Assembly: GCA_941918925.1 (NCBI GenBank)
Contig: OW799236.1
Span: forward strand, 12,065,474 to 12,129,473
Direction of reading: 5' to 3'
Source: Phyto melanocephala
Taxonomy: Eukaryota > Arthropoda > Insecta > Diptera > Rhinophoridae
DNA: 64,000 nt
Shown: positions 12,801-24,774 of the stretch, piece by piece
How the letters are laid out: each line of letters opens with the position of its first letter
Numbering within the stretch: the first letter of the stretch is position 1
Notes under the pieces: model-generated
Seen by the model: the letters and a program-made list of their open reading frames with translations, nothing else
The model's database searches: none
Told to the model about the DNA's origin: nothing
Made by a program: the position numbers and the translations under genes

Positions 12801-15537
12801 TTTATACTAATAGATAAACTCTGTATGAATATTTTTAATTTGCTCTCTTTGAAGATTCGCATAATTCATTGCTTTGAAATGTTACTGCGCTGCATCACCA
12901 CTTTAATGTTAAGTAGGTCATTACCATAATTTTTAAATACTTTTGTCATTTAGAGTTGTAGAAACATTAAGCAGTTGACTGCCAATCAGGACACGTGTCA
13001 TATTAAAAATAAAATACAGAAGTGTGCTCTTAAATCGTCTGTAATTAATCCATATCGTTTTATATTCAGCAATTACATAGGCTGTCTAGAGTCTCGTTCA
13101 TTCCACAATGTATCATTAAAGTTCTTTAAGTATTCTGACATTTAGCAGAAAAACAATCAAAACGATAAACGCACACAGAAGTAAAAAAAAAGAGAGTAGA
13201 AGAATACAATTGACAACAAGCAAAAAATATATTGAGGCTGTCATGGTGACACTGTGGTCTTAGAGACAATGTCAAGCCTAATGAAGTGGTGGTTCTTGAA
13301 ACCAACAAATTACAACTACAACAGCATCAAAAGCAGCAGTAGCAACAATAACAATTACAACAACTTTATCAACATTTTAAGGGGATTTTCTTTAGTGGGG
13401 GTTTAAGCGAAAGAAGTTAAAGATAAAGACAATTCAAAACAAACAAAAAACCTTAAAAATATTAAAATAATATTAAGAAGAATTTGAGCTCCAAGTTCAA
13501 ACGAATCCACCAAAAACACATACTGAAATGCATAAAAAAGCCATCTAAAAAACTCTTATAATATATTTAAAATTTTACCTCTGCGAATTCGTTACAGTTT
13601 GGTAAACAAGCTAAAAAATATGGCTAAACAACAAATACATACAGATTTTCTCTTACAGCAGCCTGCTTTAACTACCAATTTAAAAAAAAAAAAATATTTT
13701 TCCATATACATATACGAGTACCTAGTATTATATTTAGAGTAGTTGGTCTTTTCAGTTTTCTGCTACATAAAACTCAAGCTGCTAGATACTGCGTGTGTTG
13801 CTGCCCACACAATCTCAATGAGCCTTTAAAGTTTTTTCCTTAAATTCTTTTATGCAAAATAATGTTTTCTTTGGTGTTGAATTCAGGTGTTGTAATCTAG
13901 TTGTTTTTTAACCAGCAAGCATTAGCGTGTGTCTCAATAAAGTTTTGCCTACTTATAGGCTTTGTCTTGCTTAACTTATATATTTACATAATTTATTTGT
14001 ATACTTTTTTGTATTTTTGTTTGTCTTCTTTTTGTTATCCTATTGTATGTTTGTGTGGTGTCGAACTATTGTATTTTGGTAATTTATTTCTATACCACCA
14101 CTAAAGCCAATGTTGGGATATATTAATTTTGTTATTAAGTTTGATACACGATAAACATTTTTTTAAATCACAAATAGTATACATTTTCTAAATGTAGCTT
14201 TTAAAATTCCACCGTTGGTTTCACTATTGTTCTTTACCGAACCTTGAAGGGCAAAAGTTGGCTTAAATATTGTTTCGTAGATATTTTTAGCATAAAGAAT
14301 GGGTGAAATCAACTCATCCGATAAAGTTATGCATCATAATACCAGAAGAAGGCAATTTGGTGTTGAGAGAAAGACTAGAGTATCTGTAGTCAAAGAAAAT
14401 AATTTTTTTTAACAATCAAAACGTAGCGTAATTCCTCTATATTTTAAAACTATTTATTTTAAAACGAAATGAAAGTTTTTGTTGTCGAATATCATGACTG
14501 CAGTAAGCCAGTTTTTTTTCTCAAAAATGGGTTCCCAAACCAGTTTGTTAAAAACTCCATGAGCATATTAGTCAACTAACTATTTCAGGTTAAACTTGAA
14601 GTGACTATTGAATTAGTGTTACTAGAATCCACCATAATGCCAAAACCATAATTGAAATCTTAAACAAGAATACTTCGCAATAATTGCATCGTTGTTCTCG
14701 TTAAATGACAATTTTCTTTTAGTTTAGAAATATCACATCGATGAGCAAACTAAAGAGCTGCGTAAAATGTTCTGAAACTTATGTGTTCTATTTTACAGCA
14801 CTTTTAATCTTTATATTTTAGTATTAACATTAATAACAAAATAAAACTAACATAAGATTACTCTAACTTAAGTAAATAGTATGTCATCACTCGCAAAGTT
14901 TTCTTTACGGCTTTTTAAGTGTTTGTGTTTTCAAATAAAGTACAATATCAAAAAAAAACTGACAATAAAATTAAGAAACGGCAAATCATAGCAAAAACAT
15001 CAAGTACATTAGAACCCACAGAAAAAAAACGTAAGAATAGCAGAGTTACTCAATGACAACGCTGTAGAAAACCTTCACATCACCTTTTTTGTCGAATTTT
15101 TTGGAGTGACTTTTTGATGCTATTGTCAACAACACGTCCACATATTTAATACTTTGAACTAATAAACAGAAAAATATCAAAAATTTGCCAATAAAATTAT
15201 TTAACATAATTAACTGTTGGTAACTTTTACATTTAAAAATTATATTTTAATTCAATGGGTCAAAAAAACCAAAAGGAAAGATGAAAATTACTTAACACAA
15301 CTGGTGAAAACCTGGTTCCAATGTCACCACCATAAAAACTATTAAGTCAGTAGTTTTAACATCACTAGAGAATTTTCAAAGACAAGCACAAGCTAAATGT
15401 CTAAAGCACAGAACAGTATTACTGGCGACAGAGTCGATTGTGAATTAGTACTAAGACATTTTCTGCAGGGTACATTAAGGGCAGTTTAAGGGCAAAAATG
15501 TTATTACAAGTAATTTTTAAATACGTGTGAACTCATC
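12801..15537. other. Non-coding stretch
   Basis: No gene recognised. The sequence has dispersed CAA/CAG-rich words near 13300-13370 and ordinary AT-rich DNA elsewhere. Frames at 13126-13308 and 13901-14104 show no motif. Confidence 0.5.
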
Positions 15538-15540
15538 TTA

Positions 15541-15959
15541 GGCTCCTTTCGCATTAGGCAACTTTAATTGCGCAAGTATAATTTTAATTTTTATTTATTT
15601 TCTTTTAAACTTGCTTTTATGTTCACATTGAGCAACTTGGTTGAGCAAGTTTAATTTAATTAGTTGTTCTGTTTCATCTCGCTTCCAATTTCTCATCATT
15701 TTTAAATATTTGATTCACTTTTAAACAAATAAAATTTTCACACACACAAAATTACACAACACACCGAAGAAGAAATAAAAGACAATGTCAAAAACAAATA
15801 AATATTGCAAGACAAGAATGACAGCAGAAGCAGAACTGCCAAGTACAAACAAGTCTGTACTCAAATCTCGGCAATTCATTCCCCTTCACACCGACCTTTC
15901 CTCTCACACCCACAAACACAAGACTTGCGCAATTAAAGTTGCCTAATGCGAAAGGGGCC
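15541..15959. mobile_element. PIF/Harbinger-type MITE with TTA duplication
   Basis: A 419-bp element with strong terminal inverted repeats of about 38 bp. Left: GGCTCCTTTCGCATTAGGCA onward; right, inverted: GGCCCCTTTCGCATTAGGCA onward, continuing identically through AACTTTAATTGCGCAAGT. It is flanked on both sides by TTA (15538-15540 and 15960-15962), the classic PIF/Harbinger 3-bp target. No transposase is encoded. The low divergence between arms points to fairly recent insertion. Frames at 15788-15973 and 15939-16178 are by-products. Confidence 0.88.
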
Positions 15960-16600
15960 TTATTAAAGAACATTAAAATTTTATGTTTTTGTTTAAGTTT
16001 TTTTCGGTCTAGGTATACTATTCAAACATGTTTTGAATGTTCTACTTCAGTTTTAATCTTCTATTTTGTCCATGACCTGATTCAGCTTTGTTTTATTCCA
16101 ACGTTACAGTTTTATTCTATTCTTCAAAATTTTTATCGTAACATATATTTGCGGAACACATATATTTTATATATATAACTATTTTAAATTTAATGAGATT
16201 ACCTGTAAGCCATTTTTGTTATGCCTATGCAACTCTTAATTAAAACATCTGCAACAAATGTAACAATTCCATGATGTCAAAAACTCAAACGTTTCTTTAC
16301 AATAAAAAAACTATGGAGAAAATTTTTGAAACCCCGTATACTCGATGATAACGAAAGAGGACATCCCAGATGTCCAAGAAAGAGAAAATAGGAGGGATGA
16401 CAATCACACGTAATTTTTCAAATTCTTTGGCATTTGACGGCATTTAAATGTAAGTAAACTGCATAATACGATTTCATAACTTGTTTTTGGGTAAATATAT
16501 TTAAATACTTTATGTACATTGCAAACTTAGAGAAGTACTTTGTGTGTGATGCTAAGTTTCAATATATACAGTTATTTGATTAAATATACATTAATAAAAA

Positions 16601-17386
16601 CAAGTAAAAGCGCTATATTCGGCCGTGCCGAATCTTATATACCCTTCACAACGTGTAGTCATGCAATAACAGTAAATTCACGTATGTATGTTAAAAAAAA
16701 CAAAAAAAAAATAAAAAATAAAAAAAAAATTTTAAAAAAAAAAATTTTAAAAAAAAATTAAAAAAAAAAAAATTATTATATACATATATAATATATATAA
16801 AACAAAAAAAAATAAAAAAAAAAATTAAAAAAAAAAAATAAAAAAAAATAATAAAAATATATATAATATATTAAATAAAAAATAAAAAAAAAATAAAAAA
16901 AAAATTAAAAAAAAATATTTAAAAAAAATTTAAAAAAAAATTTTTTTGCCTCAGCTGGGATTCGATGCCACGTTTTCTCTAACCAGTATACACGTTTGTA
17001 TGTATGTATGTTGTTGTTGTAATGTTGTTTTTATGAAAAGAAAATCGAGGTGGTCGTGGGTTTTTGCTCATATCTCAGTTGTTTATGTACCGATGTTTCT
17101 GATTTTCAATACCGATCTACTCCCGAATATTTCTGATATTTTAATACCTTACCCGGGTCCAACCTATGTCGGGGGGCTTCAAAAAGTTGATTTCAACATA
17201 CACACGGACAGACGGTCAGACGGACAGACGGACAGACGGACAGACGGTCAGGGCTTAATCGACTCCTCTATTCATAAGCTTTCAGAAAATATATACTTTA
17301 TGGGGTCGGAAATGAAAATTGTAGAAATTTCACACGGAATGACAAACCTATATATACCCTTTTTCACTGTGTGAAGGGTATAAAAA
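16601..17386 (+). mobile_element. mini-me-like element, copy 1
   Basis: A roughly 786-bp element. The head is CAAGTAAAAGCGCTATATTC followed by the hairpin TTCGGCCGTGCCGAA and TATACCCTTCAC. An A-rich middle follows (16690-16945), then CTCATATCTCAG, a GACGGACA-type run (17205-17250), the block AATATATACTTTATGGGGTC, and an end GTGAAGGGTATA that is the inverse of the head's TATACCCTTCAC. The GACGGACA run and the TATACTTTAT-GGGGTCGGAAA block match my memory of dipteran mini-me elements, described as seeding microsatellites. A 142-codon frame (16946-17374) runs across the non-coding parts and is not called as a gene. Confidence 0.85.
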
Positions 17387-18612
17387 ACTGCTGAAAAATG
17401 CTCACTCTTATGCCTTCATTTATATTTTGTACTACCTAAAAGTATTATACTTTAAAATTTTTATGGTAGTTGTTAAAAATATGTATGCCATCGTCGATTA
17501 TAGCACACTAAGGAGATATTGTTGCTGGCGTGCTTTTTGTTGTTTTGTTTCCATAGTACTCACCTTGAGTAATGTTATTATAATATTTTGTTTATCATAT
17601 TTTTTAAATTTTTTTTTGCTTGTTAAAAGTGCTATATAGATTTTTTTTATTTAAAATGTTAATTTACTTTGATATTTTTATCTTCAACGCATCTCATCAG
17701 TGCCACGTTTTTTACGGTCTTTTAAATAATACTTTACGCTTTGATGATAAAATTTTAAGTAAGAAATTTCTCCACCTTTTTTCAGATAATTTGAAGAATG
17801 AGCTAACAGCATGGTAAACACTTAACTTATTTAAAACTAAATATTAACATAAATTGATATATAATTAACAGCGGCTGGAATAGTAAACGTGCAGGTTATA
17901 TTTTCAACTGTTCGTGTTAAAGTGAATTAATTTCATAGGAAATAAGAATGTGAAAGCAGAAGTCTAATATCAATAGATCAAGAATTACCTGTATGCTTTT
18001 GAATATCTTGTCGAGAAAGAAATAAGAAACAGACACATGGCAACATAATGCACAGCTACCTAACTACGTTGTGGCAGACTTAAATTTTTTTTTTAATAAT
18101 ATTAACTTTTAATTTTACAAAATAAATAAAAAATTAAATTTTATGTTGGTAAAGCAAACAACAAACAAAAATTAGTAGTCATAGTACGAACGATAAATTT
18201 TGAAGAAAATAATACACGTGTATTAGAGTTTTTAAATTGCAAGTCTGAAGTCTTCTCAAATACACATGGTTGTGTATTTTGTGGTTGTGAAGCGGCATAA
18301 AAATATGGGACGCTTACATTCTGTGTACAGCTGAGGAATATTGTTATCGAAAATTATATTAAAGTTTGGGTCTTTTTTCTCCTATCATTTTAATTTGTCA
18401 AACGAATAAAAAGTCGTTTAATTTGATCTATTACCAGTTGAACCCGATGCGCATTGCCATTACCATTTCTTTTTTTATTCATACTCTACTGTCATGTCCG
18501 TGTTTTCTCATTTATTTATTACCACCCACTTTTAATACAATTTTATTTATCATTATTCCATTTACCTTTAAAAATGAGATATTGTCAAGCTATAATTTTG
18601 CTCGAAATACTA
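17387..18612. other. Non-coding stretch
   Basis: AT-rich DNA with no recognised gene or element. A GGCTGGAATAGTAAACGTGC segment after an AG at 17872 was examined as an exon and rejected for lack of any sustained frame. Confidence 0.5.
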
Positions 18613-18620
18613 CTTAAGAT

Positions 18621-19466
18621 GATGGGGTGCAATAACGCCTTACGAAATAAGACTTTTAAGGCTTTATTTCACTTCCAGTTGAGAAATAAGGTCTCTATTG
18701 CGGAAAGGGCTTTATTGCACTTTGAAAGTGACATAAGGCCTTTATTGAAATTAGCCAATGGTGCAATAAAGCCTTTATATTATATTTTTTGATTCTTTTG
18801 TTACACTGTTCAATTTATTGTTTTTTGTTGTTGTTGATAACAACAATCGAATATCTTTAAACAACTTCTAATCATACATATTGCTCATAATGAACATGTA
18901 TGGTATGTCATAATGTCAATTAACATTGTGACACACAAATAGTGACATAATGTTCATGGACTTTATGCACTACGTAGGAAAAAGCCACCTAAATCTTCAC
19001 TTAATACAGTTTTTCTGCGTGGCAACCTGCGGCCGATCACACTACGGACGCGCGCAGGAAAACTGTATTCAGCGAAGCCACCTGCCGCGTCGCATGGAGG
19101 TGAAAATTTTGTTGCAGTTAAATTAATATTTGTGTATGCTTTTATGCAAAAATGTGTAATGATTAAAGTGATTTTTTTTTTCATTTTGGTGGGATTTATT
19201 TCGTTTCCAGAAGTGGGATTAATTATTAATGTTCTATTAATTTTCGTCAATATGAAATTTCTTTATAATTGTTCAATAAAATATAAGAAGAATAAGGAAT
19301 TTTATTGCTTAATTTAAAAAGAAATTTAAGTGAAATAAGACCTTTACGGCTTTATTACACCTTCAAAGTGCAATAAACCCTTTCTGGAAATAAAGGCCTT
19401 ATTTCACTTTCCATTGAGAAATAAAACCTTAAAGGCCTTATTTCGTAAGGCGTTATTGCACCCATC
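18621..19466. mobile_element. 846-bp foldback element with perfect 8-bp target duplication
   Basis: The element starts GATGGGGTGCAATAACGCC and ends with the inverse of GATGGGTGCAATAACGCC. About 150 bp at each end form imperfect inverted repeats, rich in GGCCTTTATT-type words. It is flanked by identical CTTAAGAT (18613-18620 and 19467-19474), an 8-bp duplication as produced by hAT-type transposases. The interior contains a short G+C-rich island (19017-19100) unlike the rest; on the minus strand that island lies in a 95-codon frame (18963-19250) with the segment FPARVRSVIGRRLPRRK. No transposase is recognisable. Confidence 0.88.
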
Positions 19467-19839
19467 CTTAAGATATCAGGATAATTCCACGCCAACAATT
19501 TATTAAAAACCGTGAAGTACATTCTTAGCATAGAAAGAAAGAAAGACAGACAGACAGTAGACAAAATCAAATTAAAAAAAAAAAATTAAATGTATTCTTA
19601 ATCATTGACATTCAATTAATATTTCAGGTACAAACACAGTGTTTTTTAAAATCGTATTATATATCTAATATAAAAAATTCTCGTGTCATGGTGTTTAAAC
19701 TCCTTCGAAATGGCTAGTTATGAGTATTTTTCTTAAAATTGTACACAATTTATAGTCCAGCCAATGCAGAAATAAACGTTTAAGAATCGGTTAACATATA
19801 TTTTTCATACTCCTAAATATTTAATGTGACTCACTCCAA

Positions 19840-20046
19840 GAGACAATTTATGCCTCCCTAAATAACGTAACGACTTCGATGAAATTTTAAACTAAGATAG
19901 ATCTGCGTACCGTAGCACACATATGGCTTATGTGTTTTTTTTTTTTTAATGTGCTCAGAGTAAGTTAGTTATTTTCATTGAACTAAAAAATTATTTCCTA
20001 GAAACTTTTTATATGGCAAAACAACGTTTGCCGGGTCAGCTAGTTT
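19840..20046 (-). mobile_element. Dispersed repeat with ACTAGCTGACCCGGC head
   Basis: On the minus strand the sequence reads ACTAGCTGACCCGGCAAACG followed by TTGTTTTGCCATAT. I recognise this head from dispersed repeats in many insects. Elements with related heads occur at 37204, 51757 and 59099. The inner part is decayed and the far end is not defined. Family is uncertain; probably a LINE- or SINE-type repeat. Confidence 0.6.
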
Positions 20047-21330
20047 ATATATACAAATTTTAAAGCTTTTTTAATAAATAATACAAAAATTAACTTCATC
20101 AAATCGACAGAGAAAATGCCAAGAAATAGGACCATATACAATTCATTTAAGGTTTTCAGAAATATTTCTTTAACACTTAATGCAAAAATTTACTATTTTT
20201 ATATTCAGACTGTATATTCGATTAATTTCATTATATTATTTAAGAAATAATAATAAATTTACCAAATTGGTATACAAAGTTTTAAGTTACAACAAGTTGT
20301 TCACCCTAGGTATTATCTAATAAACCAACTTGACGCTATATCAGTATTCAAACAACATTGTAAGAAATTTAATATCCTTAAAGTTTAAAACCTTATCTAC
20401 TATACTTGCATAAATTATTGTGCAAGCAGGCCAGTACTTCACAACACACACACACACACACCATTATAAGTTACTCATTGTGGTAGTCTATTGATGTTTT
20501 GTCTTAAAAACATGACCAACTTTTTTATTAGTTAATTCCAATATATTTCATTAAACAAAAACAGAACTGTAATTCGATGTGCTATAAAATAATTGTAAAT
20601 AACCATAATTTTATTTCGTTGCTATCAACATTTCACTTAAGGTTCAATTCGTTGTTTGTGTAGAATTATTAATAAACAAAAAAAAATAATGAAATAATAT
20701 TAAAACTTTTTACAAAGTAAACAACCATCATATTTACATTTATTACTCTAACCAGAAATAATTTAGAATTGTTTAAGACTGCCTTAATTCTACAATAAAA
20801 TGTATAGGTAATAAACGCATTATAACGCATTAAAAATTGAGTTCATCGTCATAATACCTTAATGTTAAATGAAGAATTTTATAATCCAAATAACTAACTA
20901 AACCAATCTATATATTTACAATTTTAATTTTGAAAATCCTTAAATGAAATTTTTATCTACTTCAGTAAAAACAAAATAAAAATAAAAAACAAATAAACTA
21001 CTATAAAAAATCCGAAAAGATTATAAACAAATTGTCACCAAAGTAAACATAAAAAATGAACTTAAGAGACATAAAGTGCAAAGCCAAATGGTACAATATG
21101 ATTACAAAAATAAAAAAAACCTAAAAATATGAAAAAAAACATTTTACATATTTAATAGCTTCTGGTTTCTTTACCGTCTTTATCTCATTTTTAGTTTAAA
21201 GCAAAAACAAACTCTAGCGTCAGTTGAAGCAAAAAAAGAAGTTTAAAGATACCATTGACAATAATTTTCTAACAACAATATTAACAAACTTTGGGGGATT
21301 TTAAAATAAGTGAATTGTTATAAAGACAGG
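20047..21330. other. Non-coding stretch with (AC)n
   Basis: No gene recognised. It holds an AC dinucleotide run at 20444-20461. The rest is AT-rich DNA without visible structure. Confidence 0.55.
20444..20461 (+). repeat. (AC)n microsatellite
   Basis: Nine AC units in an otherwise AT-rich stretch. Confidence 0.9.
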
Positions 21331-21812
21331 GTGTCCCAAAAAGGTTAAAAATAATTATATAAAATAAAAAATATTTTTTCCATAACAAAAACATTAAATT
21401 GCATCAAGCTAGATATTTCTGCTAAAGCAGCTAATATACATCTGACTTGTTAAATTGCGTCAAGCTATATATTTCTGCTAAAGCAGCTAATACACATCTG
21501 ACATCTGACTTGTTAAATTTCCCACTGCTTAAACACCAACGTACTGTGTGTTATCTTCAAAGCATTGTTTCTCTTAAACTCGTGTTTAAAGTCATCTGAC
21601 AAAATTTCAATTATAACATACTTTATTTTCTTCTGACCAGAAAACAAATTTTGAAAGACATATAGCATTACATATGAGGAGTCACACATGTAAAAAACAT
21701 GCGATGAATTTTATAAAATAGACTTAAAAAATTCCTGTTTACATGGCACTTCATTGATATATTAAAATAGAGAAATTTAAATTCTTCATTGACTTTTGGG
21801 TCACCCTATATA
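21331..21812. mobile_element. Mariner-type MITE with internal 56-bp duplication
   Basis: The left end is CAGGGTGTCCCAAAAAGG and the inverted right end TATATAGGGTGACCCAAAAG, sharing AGGGTG-x-CCCAAAA, the kind of terminus seen in Tc1/mariner-derived MITEs. Inside, a 56-bp segment with AAATTGCRTCAAGCTA and TTTCTGCTAAAGCAGCTAAT is duplicated in tandem (21394-21449 and 21450-21512), and the second copy also contains a 7-bp ATCTGAC doubling. The flanking TA target is unclear. Confidence 0.55.
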
Positions 21813-22199
21813 CATAAGAGACACGAAAACTGTCACTTAGTTAAAATAAACCAAGAAGGTGTAAGTAGAAAAATTGTTTACTTAAACAATTTAACATTTA
21901 ATTAAAAACACACAAATGTTAAAAATATTTTTATTGATACTAGGATTAGCCTCGACGAGAGGCAGGAAATGTGTCAATACAATACTCGTTTGAGACATAG
22001 ACATTAATTTAACCTTTAAATAGAGAATTCCATTCATAGTCCTAATAATTATTTCTGAAATCGGATTTTGAACTGACTGAAAAAAGCACTCTAAAAAACG
22101 AGTGGTTTTATAACCGTTTAGATTTTGAAAATTGAAAAAACAGAAGATTTGCAGAATGTGTAATGAACAAAACCCTGCCATATACGTTTTGAAGATTAT

Positions 22200-22460
22200 T
22201 TCTTGTAAATGTTAAAGGCGAGCTTCAATTCTGGCAGCATTTCGTTCGGAATCTCACTAATGTCAGCTGTATTATTTCACTTACAGGGATGTAATCGCAG
22301 TTCGTTAGCTTCTCGTATGCCAACAAAGAAATAGTCTAGTGAGATCAAATTTAATGTTCTTGGTGATTAAATTCACTAAATTCGCATTTTAATATATTGT
22401 GGCTTCTGGCATGTTGCTTTATTTTTTCCGAGGCCATATTTGATTTTGGAACCCTTATTT
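22200..22460 (-). pseudogene. Mariner-like transposase relic E
   Basis: A short minus-strand remnant of the catalytic half of a mariner-like transposase. It contains KATCQKPQYIKM, corresponding to the DGATCHTA region with the aspartate lost, then a frameshifted LISLDYFFVGIREANELRLH (from the DLTPLDYF-WG motif), and EIPNEMLPELK. It lacks both ends and is non-functional. Confidence 0.65.
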
Positions 22461-22663
22461 TTCTTTTTAATTTGATTCCCATATGTACTCATTTTAAGGT
22501 TTTCCTCTCTCGGTTGTTTATAAGCTAAAAAAATCTATTTGAGCTTGTAAGTTTTAGGAAAAACAGTGGGAACTTGATATATTTGAAAAATATATGTATA
22601 TAAATAAATTTTAAATATTTTTGTCTATATTTTTGTCGATAAGTAACCGATTTATTCAAATAT

Positions 22664-22905
22664 AACAAGTAGTGATAGTAAAGTAGTAAATATACAGAGG
22701 CAGTTGTGCTTATTGGCTCATATCTCAGAAACTTATGGGGTGAGTGTGCTGGATTTTAATAGTAATTCCTTGCAGAATATTTTCAAAAGACTCATACCAA
22801 ATACAAGTCAGTGTCACATGTTCAGGTGTCTAAGAGCTGATTTTAAGCAACACACAGAAATACGGTCAGATCAAATCTCAAATCTTCTTAATCGACGGTT
22901 TAAAA
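22664..22905 (+). mobile_element. Old mini-me-like copy
   Basis: A degraded relative of the copies at 16601 and 30576. It keeps a decayed AACAAGTAGTGATAGTA head, then GGCTCATATCTCAGAAACTT, a GTGTGCTGGATTTTAATAG block, a worn CACACAGAAATACGGTCAGA instead of the GACGGACA run, and TTAATCGAC at the end. Large deletions removed the A-rich middle and the 3' end. Confidence 0.7.
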
Positions 22906-23194
22906 AAATTTTTCAATAAAATCAAAATATAAAAAATATATTTTTATATATTTGGCCCTTAGAAATCTGTATATGACTCAACACAATTTAAGTAGGTTTA
23001 AAAAACTTGGGCAAAAATAAATGTCTCATTAATGTTTTTATTTGTTTTAATACTAGTTGATCTTTGTTTATGTGGGCATCTATTTTAAAAAGGCTTTAGT
23101 TGAATTTGTGCTGGATATTGATAGTGTTTTAGAGTTGTCCTAAACTAGAAGATAAACTTTCTTTTATTCATTGACTTTAAGTCAAATTTACTGA

Positions 23195-23815
23195 AAGCAG
23201 ATGATAGCTCCCTGTAAAATGTGTATATCACATCGCAAATTTCCCAAGAGTATCGACCGATACCGAATACCGAGAATACCTACACTTTTTTGGATTAATC
23301 ATTGCGGTAATAACAGAGTCAATGCACTTGCAAAAGCGGCTACAATCAAAGATCCAAACGAATGCACTTGTGATATTGGCTTTCCTTTATTGAAGGGCAA
23401 ACAGCTTAATTCGCACAAACTTTACAAGATGGCCAAGAACACATGAAGGAGAATTCATATGCAAAGAAGAGAAGAAAAACTGTACTTAAAATGCATTAAT
23501 GGAGGACATCTAAGAAACTGGATCCTGGCAGTTAAAATCACAGGAAAAACGGCTTAGCATTTACTAAAATAACTTCAGCAGAAGCAGTGGTGATAAGGAA
23601 GAAGAGAAGAGCGCTGATCCTATCATTTGGCATCCTTAGTCATTGATTTGTAGGTCAACGAATATTTTTTGACAAAATTTGTCTACTCAAAGGTGGTCTT
23701 GGCAGGATACACGTATTCGTTAGTCAAACAGAATATCTGAGAAATGATGACAGCCTGAAAACACAGTTGAAACTATGAGGAACCAAGTAGGCTTTGCGTT
23801 AGTTAACCTAAACTC
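23195..23815 (+). pseudogene. LINE relic with RNase H segment
   Basis: A decayed non-LTR retrotransposon 3' part. The frame at 23281-23443 contains WINHCGNNRVNALAKAATI, matching the RNase H motif W-x-PGH-x-G-x-x-GN-x-x-AD-x-LAK with several key residues lost. The sequence from about 23650 to 23815 (GGTCAACGAATATTTTTTGA, then CGTATTCGTTAGTCA and AACCAAGTAGGCTTTGCG) aligns with the 3' end of the better LINE at 39892-40172, including the AACCTAA-type terminus. The two are therefore probably the same family. Confidence 0.72.
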
Positions 23816-24327
23816 TAGTAAAGTTTTACCGAACAATTTTTCTCATACGAACTATCTATCCAAAACATAATTCTGTGAAACATTAAATCATCAATTCTAT
23901 TTAAGTCTAAAATTAACCCTTGAGCACATTTTGAGCTTTAAATTTAAATTTTTTTCGAGATTTGGAGACTAATACCCTGTTCAGACAGATATTTTTAATT
24001 GTTTCAATAAGGTGTTGATTGAACAATTAAATATCTGAGAAATGACAGCCTGAAAACACAGTTGAAACTATGAGGAATCAAGTAGGCTTTGCGCTAGTTA
24101 ACCTAAACTCTAGTAAAGTTTTACCGAACAATTTTTCTCATACGAACTATCTATCCAAAACATAATTCTGTGAAACATTAAATCATCAATTCTATTTAAG
24201 TCTAAAATTAACCCTTGAGCACATTTTGAGCTTTAAATTTAAATTTTTTTTTCGAGATTTGGAGACTAATACCCTGTTCAGACAGATATTTTTAATTGTT
24301 TCAATAAGGTGTTGATTGAACAATTAA
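23733..24327 (+). repeat. 298-bp direct tandem duplication
   Basis: Segment 23733-24030 is repeated at 24031-24327 with only a few differences, including a 3-bp deletion (ATGATGACAGCC versus ATGACAGCC) and small changes in a T run. The duplicated block contains the LINE tail and the first 60-odd bases of the MITE that begins at 24267, so it arose after that MITE had inserted. Confidence 0.92.
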
Positions 24328-24770
24328 AATAAGTGTTCACACATACTCAATTTATCGTACTCCATTAGTATTTGATAGCTGTAAAAATACGATGTATTAA
24401 TACCACATCAAATAATGCCTTCTCTTCAGTTTTTTCCTGTTCATAAAATATATTTAAAATTATATTTAAATACTTATATGTATGTATTTGAATTTATTTA
24501 AACATTTTTTTAAAATTTTTTATCAAACATTTTTCATTTTCTTAATTTTTGTTTTTTGTATTTTTATTTGTTTGACATTAGAAATGCCACCTATAGAAGT
24601 TTCTTCTCACTGAACATACTTCTCAAGAGTTGTATTTCGAGTTTTGGACAATTAAGTATATTGCTCAATTTATAAATAATTTTTCGTATGGTAAATTGAG
24701 CTCAATAAAGGCCTTAATTGCGATAATATTATAAATTGACAATTAAGGCGCGTGTGTGAACATAGTATTA
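24267..24770. mobile_element. TA-flanked MITE, copy 1
   Basis: A 504-bp element starting ATACCCTGTTCAGACAG after TA and ending with the inverse of ATACTATGTTCACACAC before TA. The inverted ends are short (ATAC-YC/A-TGTTCA). A second, inverted copy lies at 27242-27768, and a truncated left end at 23968-24030 comes from the tandem duplication. Interior words such as GAGCTCAATAAAGGCC and ACTTCTCAAGAGTTGT are shared with the second copy. Non-coding. TA flanks suggest a Tc1/mariner-type partner. Confidence 0.8.
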
Positions 24771-24774
24771 TAGT

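Noticed and set aside
16946..17374. 142-codon open frame as a protein gene (also 25897-26325)
   Set aside because: It lies wholly in a non-coding repeat, crosses a GACGGACA run and is broken in the older copy at 30576.
18963..19250. 95-codon minus-strand frame as a host gene
   Set aside because: It lies inside a transposon between inverted arms; kept only as a lead on captured sequence.
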